Made by a program: the position numbers and the translations under genes. The notes beneath the pieces were generated by a model. The model was given only the letters and a program-made list of their open reading frames with translations. It ran no database searches and was not told the origin of the DNA. From Limnohabitans sp. (GTDB lineage: Bacteria > Pseudomonadota > Gammaproteobacteria > Burkholderiales > Burkholderiaceae_C), in NCBI RefSeq assembly GCF_017848645.1, contig NZ_JAFEIF010000049.1, positions 1-64,000 of the forward strand: DNA of 64,000 nt, given 5' to 3'. Below are positions 56,584 through 64,000 of this stretch, piece by piece; position 1 is the first letter of the stretch, and the number at the start of each line of letters is the position of its first letter.

Positions 56584-57210
56584 ATGGCTCAAAACCAAAA
56601 AACAGGCGGCTTGTCGCATGAGAAAGTCGAGACCAACAACTTCCTGATGATCGTGTTGATCCTGGTGGTTCTGTTGGTGGGTGGCATGGTTGAAATCCTG
56701 CCCCTGTTCTTTCAGAAATCGACCACCGAGCCGGTGCCGGGCCTCAAGCCCTACACCGCGCTGCAAGTGGTGGGGCGCGACGTGTATGTGCGCGAAGGCT
56801 GCTACAACTGCCACTCGCAGATGATTCGCCCTTTCCGCGCCGAAACCCTGCGCTACGGCTCTTATTCGTTGGCGGGTGAATTTGTCTACGACCGTCCCTT
56901 CCAGTGGGGCTCCAAGCGCACGGGTCCCGATCTGGCCCGCGTGGGCGGTCGCTACAGCGACGAGTGGCACCGAATTCACTTGACCAATCCCCGTGATTTG
57001 GTCCCTGAATCCAACATGCCCGCTTACCCTTGGCTGGAGAAAACACCTGCCAGTGCTGCCTCCATCCAGGCCCATATGAACGGCTTGCGCACTTTAGGTG
57101 CCCCGTACACCGACGAGGAAATTGCCAAAGCACCTGAAGCGGTGAAAGACAAGACCGAGCTGGACGCCGTCATCGCCTACCTGCAGGTGCTGGGCACCCA
57201 TCGCAAATAA
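56584..57210 (+). CDS. ccoO: Cytochrome c oxidase cbb3-type, subunit II (monohaem cytochrome c)
   Basis: 208 residues. One N-terminal membrane anchor (about 20-42) and one haem c site C-Y-N-C-H at 73-77 ([13 protein letters not shown]). The axial methionine is in [10 protein letters not shown]. Transfers electrons from CcoP to CcoN. It starts 13 bases after ccoN and precedes ccoQ by 9. Confidence 0.98.
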   Translation: MAQNQKTGGLSHEKVETNNFLMIVLILVVLLVGGMVEILPLFFQKSTTEPVPGLKPYTALQVVGRDVYVREGCYNCHSQMIRPFRAETLRYGSYSLAGEFVYDRPFQWGSKRTGPDLARVGGRYSDEWHRIHLTNPRDLVPESNMPAYPWLEKTPASAASIQAHMNGLRTLGAPYTDEEIAKAPEAVKDKTELDAVIAYLQVLGTHRK

Positions 57211-57219
57211 GGAATCGCC

Positions 57220-57360
57220 ATGGACATCAACACCATGCGCTCTGTCGTGACCTTGCTCGCCTTTTGCTGCTTTGTCGGCATCGTGGTGTGGGCCTGGTCA
57301 CGGCGCAACCAGGCCGATTTTGACGAGGCGGCGCAACTGCCGTTTCGCCAGGACGATTGA
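57220..57360 (+). CDS. ccoQ: Cytochrome cbb3 oxidase subunit CcoQ
   Basis: 46-residue single-helix membrane protein between ccoO and ccoP, missed by length cut-offs. Helix VVTLLAFCCFVGIVVWAW (about 9-26), then SRRNQADFDEAAQLPF. Stabilises the complex. GGAA precedes ATG 57220, 9 bases after ccoO. Confidence 0.95.
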   Translation: MDINTMRSVVTLLAFCCFVGIVVWAWSRRNQADFDEAAQLPFRQDD

Positions 57361-57399
57361 GCCGTCCTCCAGAACTTCAAAAGATACCAAGGAATCTCC

Positions 57400-58332
57400 A
57401 TGAGTGACTTCATCAGCAATTTCTGGCACCTGTACGTGGCCGGCATCACGCTGGTCAGCATCATCGCCTGTTTGCTCTTGCTGTGGTTCAGCGGCAAGGC
57501 CAAGGCCATGACGGCCAACGACAACACCACGGGCCATGTTTGGGACGGCGACCTGCGCGAGATGAACAACCCGCTGCCACGCTGGTGGGTGGGCTTGTTT
57601 GTCATGACCATCATTTTTGCCTTCGTTTACTTGGCCATGTACCCCGGTGCGGGCAGCTTCGCAGGCAAATTTGCTTGGTCTTCGGCTGGTCAGTACGAGG
57701 CCGAAGTGGCCAAAGGCAATGCCGAAGTGGCCCCCTTGTACGCCAAGTTTTCGGGCATGCCGCCCGAGCAAGTGTCCAAGGACCCGCAGGCCCTGGCCAT
57801 AGGTGACCGCTTGTTCATGAACAACTGCGCCCAGTGCCACGGCTCTGACGCACGCGGCAGCAAAGGCTTCCCCAACCTGGCCGATGCCGATTGGTTGTAT
57901 GGCGGCACGCCCGATGCGATCAAAACCACCTTGGTGCAAGGCCGCGCCGGCAACATGCCACCCATGGCCGCCGCAGTGGGCACGCCCGAAGACGTGCGCA
58001 ACGTGGCGCACTACGTGCTGAGCCTGTCGGGCAGCCCGCACGACTCCTTGCGTGCATCGTTGGGTAAATCCAAGTTCGGTGCCTGCGCTGCATGCCACGG
58101 CATGGACGGCAAAGGCAACCAAGCCATGGGCGCGCCCAATTTGACCGACGACATCTGGTTGCACGGCTGGGGTGAGAACGCCATCGTGAACATCATCAAT
58201 AACGGCAAGCTCAACCAGATGCCCGCACAGGCGGCCAAGCTGACCGAAGGCCAAATCCATGTGCTCGCTTCGTATGTCTGGGGTCTGTCCAACAACGCTG
58301 TGGCCAGCGCTGCAGTCGGTCCTGCCAAGTGA
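57400..58332 (+). CDS. ccoP: Cytochrome c oxidase cbb3-type, subunit III (dihaem cytochrome c)
   Basis: 310 residues. Two membrane helices (about 11-30 and 63-81), then two cytochrome c domains with C-A-Q-C-H at 143-147 and C-A-A-C-H at 229-233. NPLPRWWVGLF is the CcoP signature between the helices. It accepts electrons from soluble cytochrome c. Last structural gene of the operon; a 9-bp hairpin follows. Confidence 0.98.
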   Translation: MSDFISNFWHLYVAGITLVSIIACLLLLWFSGKAKAMTANDNTTGHVWDGDLREMNNPLPRWWVGLFVMTIIFAFVYLAMYPGAGSFAGKFAWSSAGQYEAEVAKGNAEVAPLYAKFSGMPPEQVSKDPQALAIGDRLFMNNCAQCHGSDARGSKGFPNLADADWLYGGTPDAIKTTLVQGRAGNMPPMAAAVGTPEDVRNVAHYVLSLSGSPHDSLRASLGKSKFGACAACHGMDGKGNQAMGAPNLTDDIWLHGWGENAIVNIINNGKLNQMPAQAAKLTEGQIHVLASYVWGLSNNAVASAAVGPAK

Positions 58333-58341
58333 TGTCAACCC

Positions 58342-58368
58342 CCTGCAGCAGGCTGGACTTGCTGCAGG
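58342..58368 (+). terminator. Hairpin between ccoP and ccoG
   Basis: CCTGCAGCA (58342-58350), loop GGCTGGACT, TGCTGCAGG (58360-58368): a perfect 9-bp stem without a T-run. It may lower read-through into ccoG or protect the 3' end of ccoNOQP mRNA. Confidence 0.5.
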
Positions 58369-58389
58369 ATTCGAAACAAGGTCTGCGTT

Positions 58390-59847
58390 TTGTCCTCCCC
58401 CGAAGATCGTCCCTCTCGCAGCGTGATCCCGATCACCCCCGTACCGGCCGAGGGTGATGTGGAATTGGTGTCGCTGTACCAAGCGCACCAAAAAATCTAC
58501 CCCCGCAGTGTTCAGGGCGTGTTTGCCCAATGGCGCTGGCTGATGGTAGTGATCACCCAGTTGGTCTTCTACGGCTTGCCTTGGCTGGAGTGGGGACAGC
58601 GCCAGGCGGTGCTGTTCGACTTGGGGGCCCGCAGGTTCTACATCTTTGGCCTGGTGCTGTACCCGCAGGACTTCATTTACCTGACGGCTTTACTGGTCAT
58701 CTCGGCGCTGTCGCTGTTTTTGTTCACGGCAGTCGCCGGGCGTTTGTGGTGCGGCTTTGCCTGTCCACAAACCGTCTACACCGAAATTTTCATCTGGATC
58801 GAACGCCAGTTTGAGGGCGACCGATCGGCCCGCATGCGCCTGGACGATGCGCCGATGAGCCTGAACAAGGCTTGGCGAAAAACCGGCAAGCAACTGGCAT
58901 GGATCGTGTTGTCGCTTTGGACGGGCTTCAGCTTTGTCGGTTACTTCACGCCAATACGCGAGTTGACGGCGTCGATCCTGTCGCTGGGTTTTGGCCCTTG
59001 GGAAATTTTCTGGATCCTGTTTTACAGCTTGGCCACCTATGGCAACGCGGGCTTCATGCGCGAGCAGGTGTGCAAATACATGTGTCCCTATGCGCGTTTT
59101 CAGAGTGCCATGTTCGACAAGGACACCTTGATCGTCACCTACGACGAGGTGCGGGGTGAGCCGCGGGGTGCCCGTTCCAAAAAGGCAGACCCCAAAGCGC
59201 TGGGTTTGGGTGCTTGTGTGGACTGTACCTTGTGTGTGCAGGTCTGCCCCACCGGCATCGACATCCGCAAAGGCCTGCAGTACGAGTGCATTGGCTGCGG
59301 TGCTTGCGTGGACGTGTGCGACAACGTGATGGACAAGGTCGGTTACGAACGCGGCCTGATCAAGTTTTCGACGCAAAACGCCATGGACAAGGGTTGGACT
59401 TGGGCGCAAACGCTGCGGCGCATTTTCCGGCCCCGGGTCTTGGTCTACACCGCAGTGCTCTGGGCCATCATCATTGGCGTTGGCGTGTCTTTGTGGCTGC
59501 GCGAACCGTTCAAGGTGGACATCGAGCGCGACCGAGCCACCCTGGCCCGCATCGTGGCGGGCGGCAAAATTGAAAACGTTTACCGCTTGCAAATCATGAA
59601 TGCCGCTGAGCAGACCTTGAGCTTCCAGTTGCAAGTCGACGGCCTGCCGGGCCTGAGTCTGGCCACCGAGCCGCTGGTTGAGGTGGGTCCCACCGAGTCG
59701 CGTTGGGTGTCCGTGCGTTTGCAAGTGCCCTACGATGCGGCGCCCGCGGGTTCGCACCCGATCCATTTTCGCATCGAGTCCCGCTCGCCCGACGGCCAAT
59801 CGGTCGGTCAGCTGAGCGAAAAAACCGTGTTTCTGGTCCCTCGCTGA
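58390..59847 (+). CDS. ccoG: Cytochrome cbb3 oxidase accessory protein CcoG
   Basis: 485-residue membrane protein with polyferredoxin domain. About five helices carry GRLWCGFACPQTVYTEIF; two 4Fe-4S clusters are formed by CVDCTLCVQVCPTGID and CIGCGACVDVCDNVM; an Ig-like periplasmic domain (about 385-480) closes the protein. CcoG reduces copper during cbb3 assembly. Start is TTG 58390, with AAGG about 10 bases upstream. Confidence 0.95.
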   Translation: MSSPEDRPSRSVIPITPVPAEGDVELVSLYQAHQKIYPRSVQGVFAQWRWLMVVITQLVFYGLPWLEWGQRQAVLFDLGARRFYIFGLVLYPQDFIYLTALLVISALSLFLFTAVAGRLWCGFACPQTVYTEIFIWIERQFEGDRSARMRLDDAPMSLNKAWRKTGKQLAWIVLSLWTGFSFVGYFTPIRELTASILSLGFGPWEIFWILFYSLATYGNAGFMREQVCKYMCPYARFQSAMFDKDTLIVTYDEVRGEPRGARSKKADPKALGLGACVDCTLCVQVCPTGIDIRKGLQYECIGCGACVDVCDNVMDKVGYERGLIKFSTQNAMDKGWTWAQTLRRIFRPRVLVYTAVLWAIIIGVGVSLWLREPFKVDIERDRATLARIVAGGKIENVYRLQIMNAAEQTLSFQLQVDGLPGLSLATEPLVEVGPTESRWVSVRLQVPYDAAPAGSHPIHFRIESRSPDGQSVGQLSEKTVFLVPR

Positions 59848-59873
59848 GTGGCCCCCATTTTTGAAAGACTGCC

Positions 59874-60158
59874 ATGAACAAGCTTTTGAATGTGCGCAAA
59901 GAGGGTCAGCCCTGGTGGCGTTTTGGTTTGGTGTGGATGGTGTTTGGTGGCCCTGCCGTGGTGGTGGTGGCTGGGTTCATCACGCTCTACATTGCGATTA
60001 CCAACCCGGACCCGGTGCTCAACGTCACGCCACGCACCGCCCAGCAAGAGCGCCAGGGCATCACCAACGCACCAGCCATGCAGGGGCGCAACCATGCGGC
60101 CACAGGCGAGTTGCCCGCTGCTCTGCAAGCACCCGCAGTTGAGCCCACCAAACCCTGA
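59874..60158 (+). CDS. ccoH: FixH/CcoH-like membrane protein, short form
   Basis: 94 residues, against about 150-170 for full FixH. Keeps the N-terminal WWRFGLVWMVFGGPAVVVVA region with one membrane helix (18-42) and TNPDPVLN, where FixH normally continues with DYYRKG and a periplasmic domain. Here the tail is short and rich in Ala/Pro/Gln. Expected to help cbb3 assembly. Identified by position after ccoG and by the helix motif. Confidence 0.75.
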   Translation: MNKLLNVRKEGQPWWRFGLVWMVFGGPAVVVVAGFITLYIAITNPDPVLNVTPRTAQQERQGITNAPAMQGRNHAATGELPAALQAPAVEPTKP

Positions 60159-60174
60159 CCCACAGGGAGACACA

Positions 60175-60411
60175 ATGCTCGCTCAACGCTGGATGTGGAT
60201 CGCCTGGCCGGCCTTTTTGGTCGCGGGCCTTTTGGAGGTGCTGGTGTTCGCTTTTGTCGATCCGCAAGACCTGCACTGGTTCGGGCAAGACCTGGATTTG
60301 TCCAGGCAAGCGATGTACACGCTGGCCTTTTTTGCGTTCTGGGCCTTGGCCATGGTGTCCAGCGCCTTGACCCTGCTGCTGGTCATGTCCTCTGAAGACG
60401 TGAACCGCTGA
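60175..60411 (+). CDS. Small membrane protein of the cbb3 cluster, function unknown
   Basis: 78 residues. Two helices (about 7-27 and 49-71) joined by an acidic loop (FVDPQDLHWFGQDLDLSRQ). CAGGGAGA lies 5-12 bases upstream of ATG 60175. I recognise no family with a known function; its place directly after ccoH suggests a role in oxidase assembly or regulation. It is convergent with fnr. Confidence 0.7.
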   Translation: MLAQRWMWIAWPAFLVAGLLEVLVFAFVDPQDLHWFGQDLDLSRQAMYTLAFFAFWALAMVSSALTLLLVMSSEDVNR

Positions 60412-60450
60412 AAGCACTGAACTGCGCTGTTCAGCACCAATCTGCGGATT

Positions 60451-61173
60451 TCAGTGGCAATGTGAGGTGTTGTTGACCAGCCGCTGCAGGCCTTCGGTGT
60501 CCAGAATGCGCACATGGCGCTGCTTGACCTCCACGGTGCCGTCTTCCACAAACTTGGAGAAAGTGCGGCTGACGGTTTCAAGCTTCAGGCCCAGGTAGCT
60601 GCCGATTTCTTCGCGCGTCATGCGCAGCACCAGCTCGGACTGTGAAAAACCACGGGCATGCAAGCGTTGCACCAGATTCAGCAAAAAAGCGGCCAGGCGT
60701 TCTTCGGCCCGCATGCTGCCCAAGAGCAGCATCACGCCATGCTCGCGCACGATTTCTCGGCTCATGATTTTGTGCACATGGTGCTGCAAAGCGGTCACTT
60801 CGCGCGAGATTTCTTCGATCCGGTCAAAGGGCATGACACAGACTTCGGCGTCTTCCAGCGCCACCGCATCGCAGCTGTGCTGGTCGTTCACGATGCCATC
60901 GAGGCCAATGATCTCGCCGGCCATCTGAAAGCCCGTGACCTGGTCGCGCCCGTCTTCGGTGGCCAGGCAGGTCTTGAAAAAGCCGGTGCGGATGGCGTAG
61001 AGCGACGTGAACTTTTCACCGTTGGTGAACAGGGTGTCGCCTCGCTTGATCCGGCGGCGCACGGCCACCAGATCATCGAGGCGGTTAAGGTCATGCTCGC
61101 TCAGGCCCATGGGCATGCACAACTCGCGCAAGTTGCAATTGGAGCAGGCGACTTTGATGGCTTGGGGATTCAT
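60451..61173 (-). CDS. fnr: FNR-family oxygen-sensing transcriptional regulator
   Basis: 240 residues. The 4Fe-4S cysteines are Cys10, Cys13, Cys19 and Cys101, matching the arrangement in E. coli FNR, so it should sense oxygen directly. A cyclic-nucleotide-type beta-roll and dimer helix lead to the helix-turn-helix SYLGLKLETVSRTFSKF, whose E-x-x-S-R residues read TTGAT half-sites such as those found at 52469 and 55057. Divergent from hemN. Confidence 0.96.
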   Translation of the reverse strand: MNPQAIKVACSNCNLRELCMPMGLSEHDLNRLDDLVAVRRRIKRGDTLFTNGEKFTSLYAIRTGFFKTCLATEDGRDQVTGFQMAGEIIGLDGIVNDQHSCDAVALEDAEVCVMPFDRIEEISREVTALQHHVHKIMSREIVREHGVMLLLGSMRAEERLAAFLLNLVQRLHARGFSQSELVLRMTREEIGSYLGLKLETVSRTFSKFVEDGTVEVKQRHVRILDTEGLQRLVNNTSHCH

Positions 61174-61297
61174 GGTTTATCTCTTGGTTGAGCAATGGAT
61201 TTGCCTTGGATCAAGACTTGAGCTTATCCCGAAAAATGCACTTTGTTTGAGGGTATACCCGGTCCTTGCCAGAAATCCCGGAAAACCGGTAAAGGGT

Positions 61298-61311
61298 TTG
61301 ACCTGAGTCAA
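61298..61311 (+). promoter_or_regulatory. FNR/ANR box upstream of hemN
   Basis: TTGAC-CTGA-GTCAA, a perfect inverted repeat of the TTGA(T/C) type, 69 bases before the hemN ATG. Class II spacing puts the transcript start near 61346 with a weak -10. Confidence 0.8.
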
Positions 61312-61380
61312 TGCATGGCCAGATGCAAGCGGTCAAAGTGATGCCTTCTTCTGTACACATTCAAATGAAGGGGCAGACAC

Positions 61381-62763
61381 ATGTCCGTCATCACACCACA
61401 ATTGCTGGCGCGCTTTGACGTGCCCGGCCCGCGCTACACCTCTTACCCCACGGCAGACCGCTTCGTTGAAGCCTTTGGCGAGGCCGATTACGTGCAAGCG
61501 CTGGTGCAGCGCCAATCGGGCACGGTGGGCAAGCAGCCACCGCTGTCGCTGTATGTGCACATCCCGTTTTGCGAGTCGCTGTGTTACTACTGTGCCTGCA
61601 ACAAAATCATCACCAAACACAAAGAGCGGGCTGCGGATTATTTGCGTTACCTGCGCAAAGAGGTGGCGCTGCACACCCGGCATCTGGGGCGGGGTCAATC
61701 GGTCAGCCAGTTGCACCTGGGTGGCGGCACGCCCACCTTCATGAGCGACGAGGAGTTGCATCAACTCATGGCCCTGCTGCGCGAGCACTTTGAATTCGTG
61801 CCGGGCGGTGAATACTCTGTCGAGGTGGACCCGCGCACCGTGGACGAAAACCGCTTGGCCGTTCTGGCCGAGCTGGGTTTCAACCGCCTGAGTTTTGGCG
61901 TGCAGGACTTTGACCCTGCGGTGCAAAAAGCCGTGCACCGTATCCAGCCTGCAGAGCAGGTGTTTGCTTTGGTCGAGGCGTCGCGCCGATTGGGTTTTGA
62001 GTCGGTCAACGTCGACCTGATTTACGGCCTGCCCCTGCAAACGCCCGAATCTTTTGACCGCACACTGGAGCAGGTGAAAAGTCTGCGCCCGGACCGCATC
62101 GCGCTGTATGCCTATGCGCACCTGCCCGAACGCTTCAAGCCCCAGCGCCGCATTCACGCGCAAGAGCTGCCTGCAGGTGCGGCCAAGGTGGCCATGCTCT
62201 CGCGCTCGCTCGACGCCCTGACCGATGCTGGCTATGTTTACATCGGCATGGACCACTTCGCCTTGCCCGATGACGCCTTGGCCGTGGCCAAACGGCAAGG
62301 GCGTTTGCACCGCAACTTCCAGGGCTACAGCACGCAGGCCGATTGCGACCTGATCGCGCTGGGCGTGTCCTCGATCGGCCGCATCGGCACGACCTACAGC
62401 CAAAACGCCAAGACCCTGGAAGAGTATGCCGACCTGCTCGACCAAGGCCATTTCCCGGTGGTGCGGGGCCTGGCGCTCACGCGCGACGACCTGATCCGCC
62501 GCTCGGTCATCATGGCGCTCATGTGCCAGGGGCATTTGCAATACGAGTCCATCAACCTGGCCTGGCTGGTCGACTTCAAGACCCTGTTTGCCCCAGAGCT
62601 GGCTCAGCTCGAACACATGCAAGCGCAGGGCCTGGTGCAGTTGAGCGAGACCGGGATTCAGGTCACGGCCATGGGCTGGTTCTTTGTGCGCGGCGTGGCC
62701 ATGGTGTTCGACCGCTATGTGCAGGCCGACCGCAACCGCACGCGGTTTTCCAAAATCATTTGA
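61381..62763 (+). CDS. hemN: Oxygen-independent coproporphyrinogen III oxidase
   Basis: Radical SAM enzyme that decarboxylates coproporphyrinogen III without oxygen, for haem (also that of cbb3 oxidase). 460 residues, true HemN length. The cluster motif is C-x3-C-x2-C at 64, 68 and 71 (IPFCESLCYYC), with YPTADRF and LHLGGGTPTF nearby. AAGGGG lies 8 bases before ATG 61381. It is controlled by the FNR box upstream. Confidence 0.97.
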   Translation: MSVITPQLLARFDVPGPRYTSYPTADRFVEAFGEADYVQALVQRQSGTVGKQPPLSLYVHIPFCESLCYYCACNKIITKHKERAADYLRYLRKEVALHTRHLGRGQSVSQLHLGGGTPTFMSDEELHQLMALLREHFEFVPGGEYSVEVDPRTVDENRLAVLAELGFNRLSFGVQDFDPAVQKAVHRIQPAEQVFALVEASRRLGFESVNVDLIYGLPLQTPESFDRTLEQVKSLRPDRIALYAYAHLPERFKPQRRIHAQELPAGAAKVAMLSRSLDALTDAGYVYIGMDHFALPDDALAVAKRQGRLHRNFQGYSTQADCDLIALGVSSIGRIGTTYSQNAKTLEEYADLLDQGHFPVVRGLALTRDDLIRRSVIMALMCQGHLQYESINLAWLVDFKTLFAPELAQLEHMQAQGLVQLSETGIQVTAMGWFFVRGVAMVFDRYVQADRNRTRFSKII

Positions 62764-62845
62764 TGCGATCGGTCATGAGTCTGGGCACATCCTTGGCGGT
62801 CTGCATCGCCGACAATGCGCCTCTTGACATTCAAGCGAACAAGCC

Positions 62846-63523
62846 ATGCAAAGTTCTTTGGCCATCACGGCCTTGATGATGGGGGTGCTGGGTGGGCCGC
62901 ATTGCGTGGCCATGTGCGGCGCGGCCTGTGCGGGTCTGGGGCAGGCTGCGGGTGAGCGGCGGGCGCAGGCCTTGCTGGCGTTTCAGCTGGGCCGCCTGGG
63001 CGGCTATGCGCTCTTGGGCGCGGTGGCGGCGGCCAGCGTGCAGGGCTTGGGCTGGTTGACCACGCAGTCGGCCGCCATTCGCCCGGTGTGGACCTTGCTG
63101 CACCTCACCGCTTTGGTGCTGGGCTTGCTGCTCGTGCTGCAGGCGCGGCAACCCGTGTGGCTCGACGCTGCAGCGCGCCGCTTGTGGGCGCGCGTGCGGG
63201 CTTTCAACAGCCGCTGGGGGCGCGCCGCGCCCTGGCTGGTGGGTGGGCTGTGGGCTTTCATGCCCTGTGGCTTGTTGTATTCGGCTTTGATGGTGGCTGC
63301 CTTGAGCAGCCAGCCCTTGGAGGGTGCGGCCACCATGGCCTTGTTTGCCTTGGGCAGCAGCATCAGCCTGTGGGCCGGGCCTTGGCTGTTTTTGCGCATG
63401 CAGACCTTGGGCGATGGGGCCTGGGGCATGCGTGTGGCAGGCTTGGCGCTGGCGTCGGTGTCGGCCTGGGCTTTGTGGATGGGTCTGGTGCATGACCAGG
63501 CGCCATGGTGCGTTACACCCTGA
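62846..63523 (+). CDS. TauE/SafE (DsbD-like) membrane protein, cbb3-linked
   Basis: 225 residues with six membrane helices. N-terminal MMGVLGGPHCVAMCGAAC and the repeat FMPCGLLYSALMVAA are the signatures of the sulphite exporter TauE/SafE-type family that is linked to cbb3 oxidase and copper handling. Cysteines in both motifs could bind copper or pass electrons. It lies 82 bases after hemN and may share its transcript. Confidence 0.8.
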   Translation: MQSSLAITALMMGVLGGPHCVAMCGAACAGLGQAAGERRAQALLAFQLGRLGGYALLGAVAAASVQGLGWLTTQSAAIRPVWTLLHLTALVLGLLLVLQARQPVWLDAAARRLWARVRAFNSRWGRAAPWLVGGLWAFMPCGLLYSALMVAALSSQPLEGAATMALFALGSSISLWAGPWLFLRMQTLGDGAWGMRVAGLALASVSAWALWMGLVHDQAPWCVTP

Positions 63524-63614
63524 CACCAAAACTCTGCGCTGGGTCAGCAGGCTTGCCCATGGCGGCCTTCACAATCGGCCAGTCGATTTGGCTTGAATGT
63601 TTGAAAGGACCCCG

Positions 63615-64000
63615 ATGACCACGAAACCCACACCCGCGTTGGCCTTGGCCTGCCTGTTGGCCATAGGCCTGCCTTGGGGCTCTGCGCTGGCGCAAAATCT
63701 TTCCCCGACTTCGCCGCCCGCAGCCCAGGTTGCCCCCCATCAGGTGCTGCATTTGAGTGCTTCGGCGCACACGGAGGTGCCGCAAGACTGGCTGGTCATG
63801 ACCCTGGCGGTTCAAAAAGAGGGCGTGCAAGCCCCGGCGGTTCAAAAGCAGCTCAATGCTGTGCTGTCCGCCGCTTTGGCGGTGGCCTCGCCCCTGGCCA
63901 AGCCGGGCGCCCTGGACGTGAGCACGGGGGAGATGGATGTGTCGCCGCGTTATGGCCGCGAGGGCAAAATCAACGGCTGGACGGGTTCTGCACAGTTGGT
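63615..64000 (+). CDS. SIMPL (DUF541) domain protein, 3' end outside window
   Basis: The first 128 residues of an exported protein. Signal peptide with cleavage after ALA near residue 26, then ASAHTEVPQDWLVMTLAV, the opening strand of the SIMPL/DUF541 fold (E. coli YggE). GAAAGGA lies 7 bases upstream of ATG 63615. Such proteins are periplasmic and of unclear role, sometimes linked to oxidative stress. Confidence 0.7.
   Translation, partial: MTTKPTPALALACLLAIGLPWGSALAQNLSPTSPPAAQVAPHQVLHLSASAHTEVPQDWLVMTLAVQKEGVQAPAVQKQLNAVLSAALAVASPLAKPGALDVSTGEMDVSPRYGREGKINGWTGSAQL

Noticed and set aside
54972-56585. 537-codon minus-strand frame opposite ccoN
   Set aside because: Antisense shadow, histidine- and glutamine-rich, with no motif.
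61190-61230. FNR autoregulatory site upstream of fnr
   Set aside because: CTTG-GAT-CAAG is present but the spacer is 3 bases and the half-sites differ from TTGAT, so it is not a credible FNR box.

Overview
The window is GC-rich and its gene content and synteny point to a betaproteobacterium of the order Burkholderiales, most likely family Comamonadaceae (Limnohabitans/Rhodoferax-like). This is inferred from the exbB-exbD-lpxK-Trm112-kdsB block, the surE-pcm-nlpD block, tripartite-tricarboxylate (Bug) receptor proteins and a ccoI-S-N-O-Q-P-G cluster with an adjacent fnr and hemN. No phage, integrase, transposase, CRISPR array or rRNA operon was seen. It is mostly a chromosomal housekeeping region with one catabolic and one respiratory accessory block.

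Layout. 1-2.9 kb (minus strand): envelope genes exbB, exbD, lpxK, a Trm112-like protein and kdsB (cut by the window edge). 3.3-8.6 kb: xseA; iron superoxide dismutase flanked by two related long hairpins; an SDR; an FAD oxidoreductase; a thioesterase. 8.6-11.6 kb: pyrD, rpiA, ribD. 11.6-15.2 kb: a minor-pilin cluster (pilV, pilX, pilW, a pilE-like gene, and a divergent fimT) without pilY1. 15.2-24 kb: nrdR-glyA, a lytic transglycosylase, a large DUF349 protein, lpxH, two cyclophilins and a TPR protein. 24.2-30 kb: cysS, a DNA glycosylase, accA, tilS, aspartokinase and tRNA-Ser(GCT). 31-36 kb: surE-pcm-nlpD, then an exonuclease and rlmD where rpoS would usually follow. 36-41.5 kb: a BI-1/YccA membrane protein, a GlcG-like protein, ilvD, lgt and a lipoprotein hydrolase.

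41.5-51.8 kb is a catabolic block: an AraC-type regulator divergent from a translationally coupled set (aldehyde dehydrogenase, class III aminotransferase, Tm-1-like protein, HAD hydrolase), followed by a Bug-type solute receptor, a malonyl-CoA-synthetase-like ligase and an orphan ABC binding protein. Together these could convert a short amine or beta-amino acid (for example beta-alanine) through a semialdehyde and a dicarboxylate to an acyl-CoA. That route is inference.

52-64 kb is the microaerobic respiration block: uspA and ccoI share a perfect FNR box, ccoS ends inside a second perfect FNR box that precedes ccoNOQP, and hemN has a third. FNR itself is encoded between them and carries both the Fe-S cysteines and the E-x-x-S-R recognition residues for TTGAT half-sites. 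The genes therefore look like one FNR regulon covering oxidase structure (ccoNOQP), assembly and copper delivery (ccoG, H, I, S, a TauE/SafE-like protein), haem synthesis (hemN) and stress (uspA).

Most interesting signals: the two conserved-loop hairpins bracketing sodB; a predicted leaderless, FNR-driven ccoI transcript; the terminator-like hairpins immediately upstream of aspartokinase; the amine-to-acyl-CoA gene set with its stand-alone Tm-1-like protein; and a minor-pilin set lacking the tip adhesin.
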